NCBI RefSeq assembly: GCF_033807575.1
Contig: NC_084730.1
Coordinates: forward strand, 1,285,986-1,349,985
Reading direction: 5' to 3'
From: Cydia pomonella
Taxonomy: Eukaryota > Arthropoda > Insecta > Lepidoptera > Tortricidae
DNA: 64,000 nucleotides
Both the position numbers and the translations under genes were made by a program. How positions within the stretch are numbered: the stretch's first letter is position 1; every line of letters starts with the position of its first letter. The notes beneath the pieces were generated by a model. It did no database searches. It was not told where the DNA came from and was given only the letters and a program-made list of their open reading frames with translations. Shown piece by piece: positions 63,562 to 64,000 of this stretch.

Positions 63562-64000
63562 GTCGAGATACAAGACATTTTTGATTAGTCAAACACACTA
63601 GAAAACATTTTATTGACATGCACATAAACAGTATTTTTAATCACAGAACACCTAAAGCTTTCTCGTTAATATAAAAGAGAGTTTTAAAACTGTTATTTAC
63701 ACTGATATACAACAACAAAACTAAAGAAACAATGAACTGACTAATTTAAAACATGTTTTTCAACCTTTTTTTCACAGGATGTAAGGCACTGGAATCGTCA
63801 TAATTGTGCTTTGCACGGAGGAAGCACGAATAATTTTATGAAAACTAGCGTAGCCACAACGCGATTGAAATGCGAGATGTTATTTTACGCGAAGTATCAC
63901 TATTTTGAAACAGTTATCCACTTGACAGAAAGTTTACATAAACAGTCGTTCGTCGCCTCCGTCCGTTCGCTAGGGCATGGCACAATACTGGTGTTGCCAG
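63562..64000 (-). promoter_or_regulatory. Upstream region / 5' UTR of the host gene
   Basis: No repeat family or competing frame was found here. The GC content rises toward 64000 (GTCGTTCGTCGCCTCCGTCC), which could mark a TATA-less promoter. No TATA box or initiator can be assigned with confidence. Confidence 0.4.

Overview
This window is a TE-saturated stretch of an insect nuclear genome, most probably a moth or butterfly. The evidence is two families of tRNA-derived SINEs, truncated non-LTR retrotransposon tails, many foldback/MITE families, and several repeat blocks I recognise as common in Lepidoptera (the GGGTTCCGTAGCCAAATGG block, and the block with CGTCGGTGGCAAACAAGC). There is no bacterial-style operon, CRISPR array, rRNA gene or stand-alone tRNA gene. 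The species cannot be fixed from the sequence.

Only one host gene is visible, on the minus strand. A long 5' coding exon (61987-63561, 525 codons) ends at a clean GTAAGC donor in phase 0. A second candidate exon (14243-14506, 88 codons, AG acceptor, GTGAGT donor, phase 0 at both ends) lies about 47 kb downstream and may belong to the same gene. If so, most of the window is one giant intron filled with transposons. The protein is disordered, with a PPPKKPP motif and a Cys cluster. A DENND2-like trafficking protein is my best guess, not a firm call. The 3' part of the second exon, including its splice donor, has been tandemly amplified (13550-14400).

Layout: 0-3.1 kb, SINE and RTE-type LINE debris; 3.1-3.8 kb, a foldback element split by a hAT MITE; 4-10.1 kb, an inverted pair of a ~1 kb repeat (R-A) enclosing two tail-to-tail LINE remnants (Jockey-like, and LOA/I-like with RNase H); 10.2-19.4 kb, SINEs, MITEs and the exon/minisatellite; 19.5-27.5 kb, a five-level nest: palindromic MITE > TTAA (piggyBac-like) MITE > hAT element with 8-bp target duplication > TA-flanked foldback with 377-bp arms > complete copia retrotransposon with identical 109-bp LTRs; 27.6-30.1 kb, MITEs and a retroelement fragment; 30.3-35.5 kb, a three-level hAT-in-hAT-in-hAT nest; 35.8-61.3 kb, dense short elements (SINE-1, SINE-2, G-elements, palindromic MITEs, LINE 3' tails, a mariner relic, a hAT MITE with CAGTGGTGGGCAAAC ends); 61.9-63.6 kb, the host exon; 63.6-64 kb, its upstream region.

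The best supported observations are insertion boundaries: target duplications readable by eye, and in several cases an uninterrupted paralogue (empty site) elsewhere in the same window. The copia element looks recent and possibly competent. Nearly everything else is fragmentary. Family names R-A, R-B, R-C, G, LT, DL, SINE-1, SINE-2, T1, T2, P and H are labels of mine used across entries.
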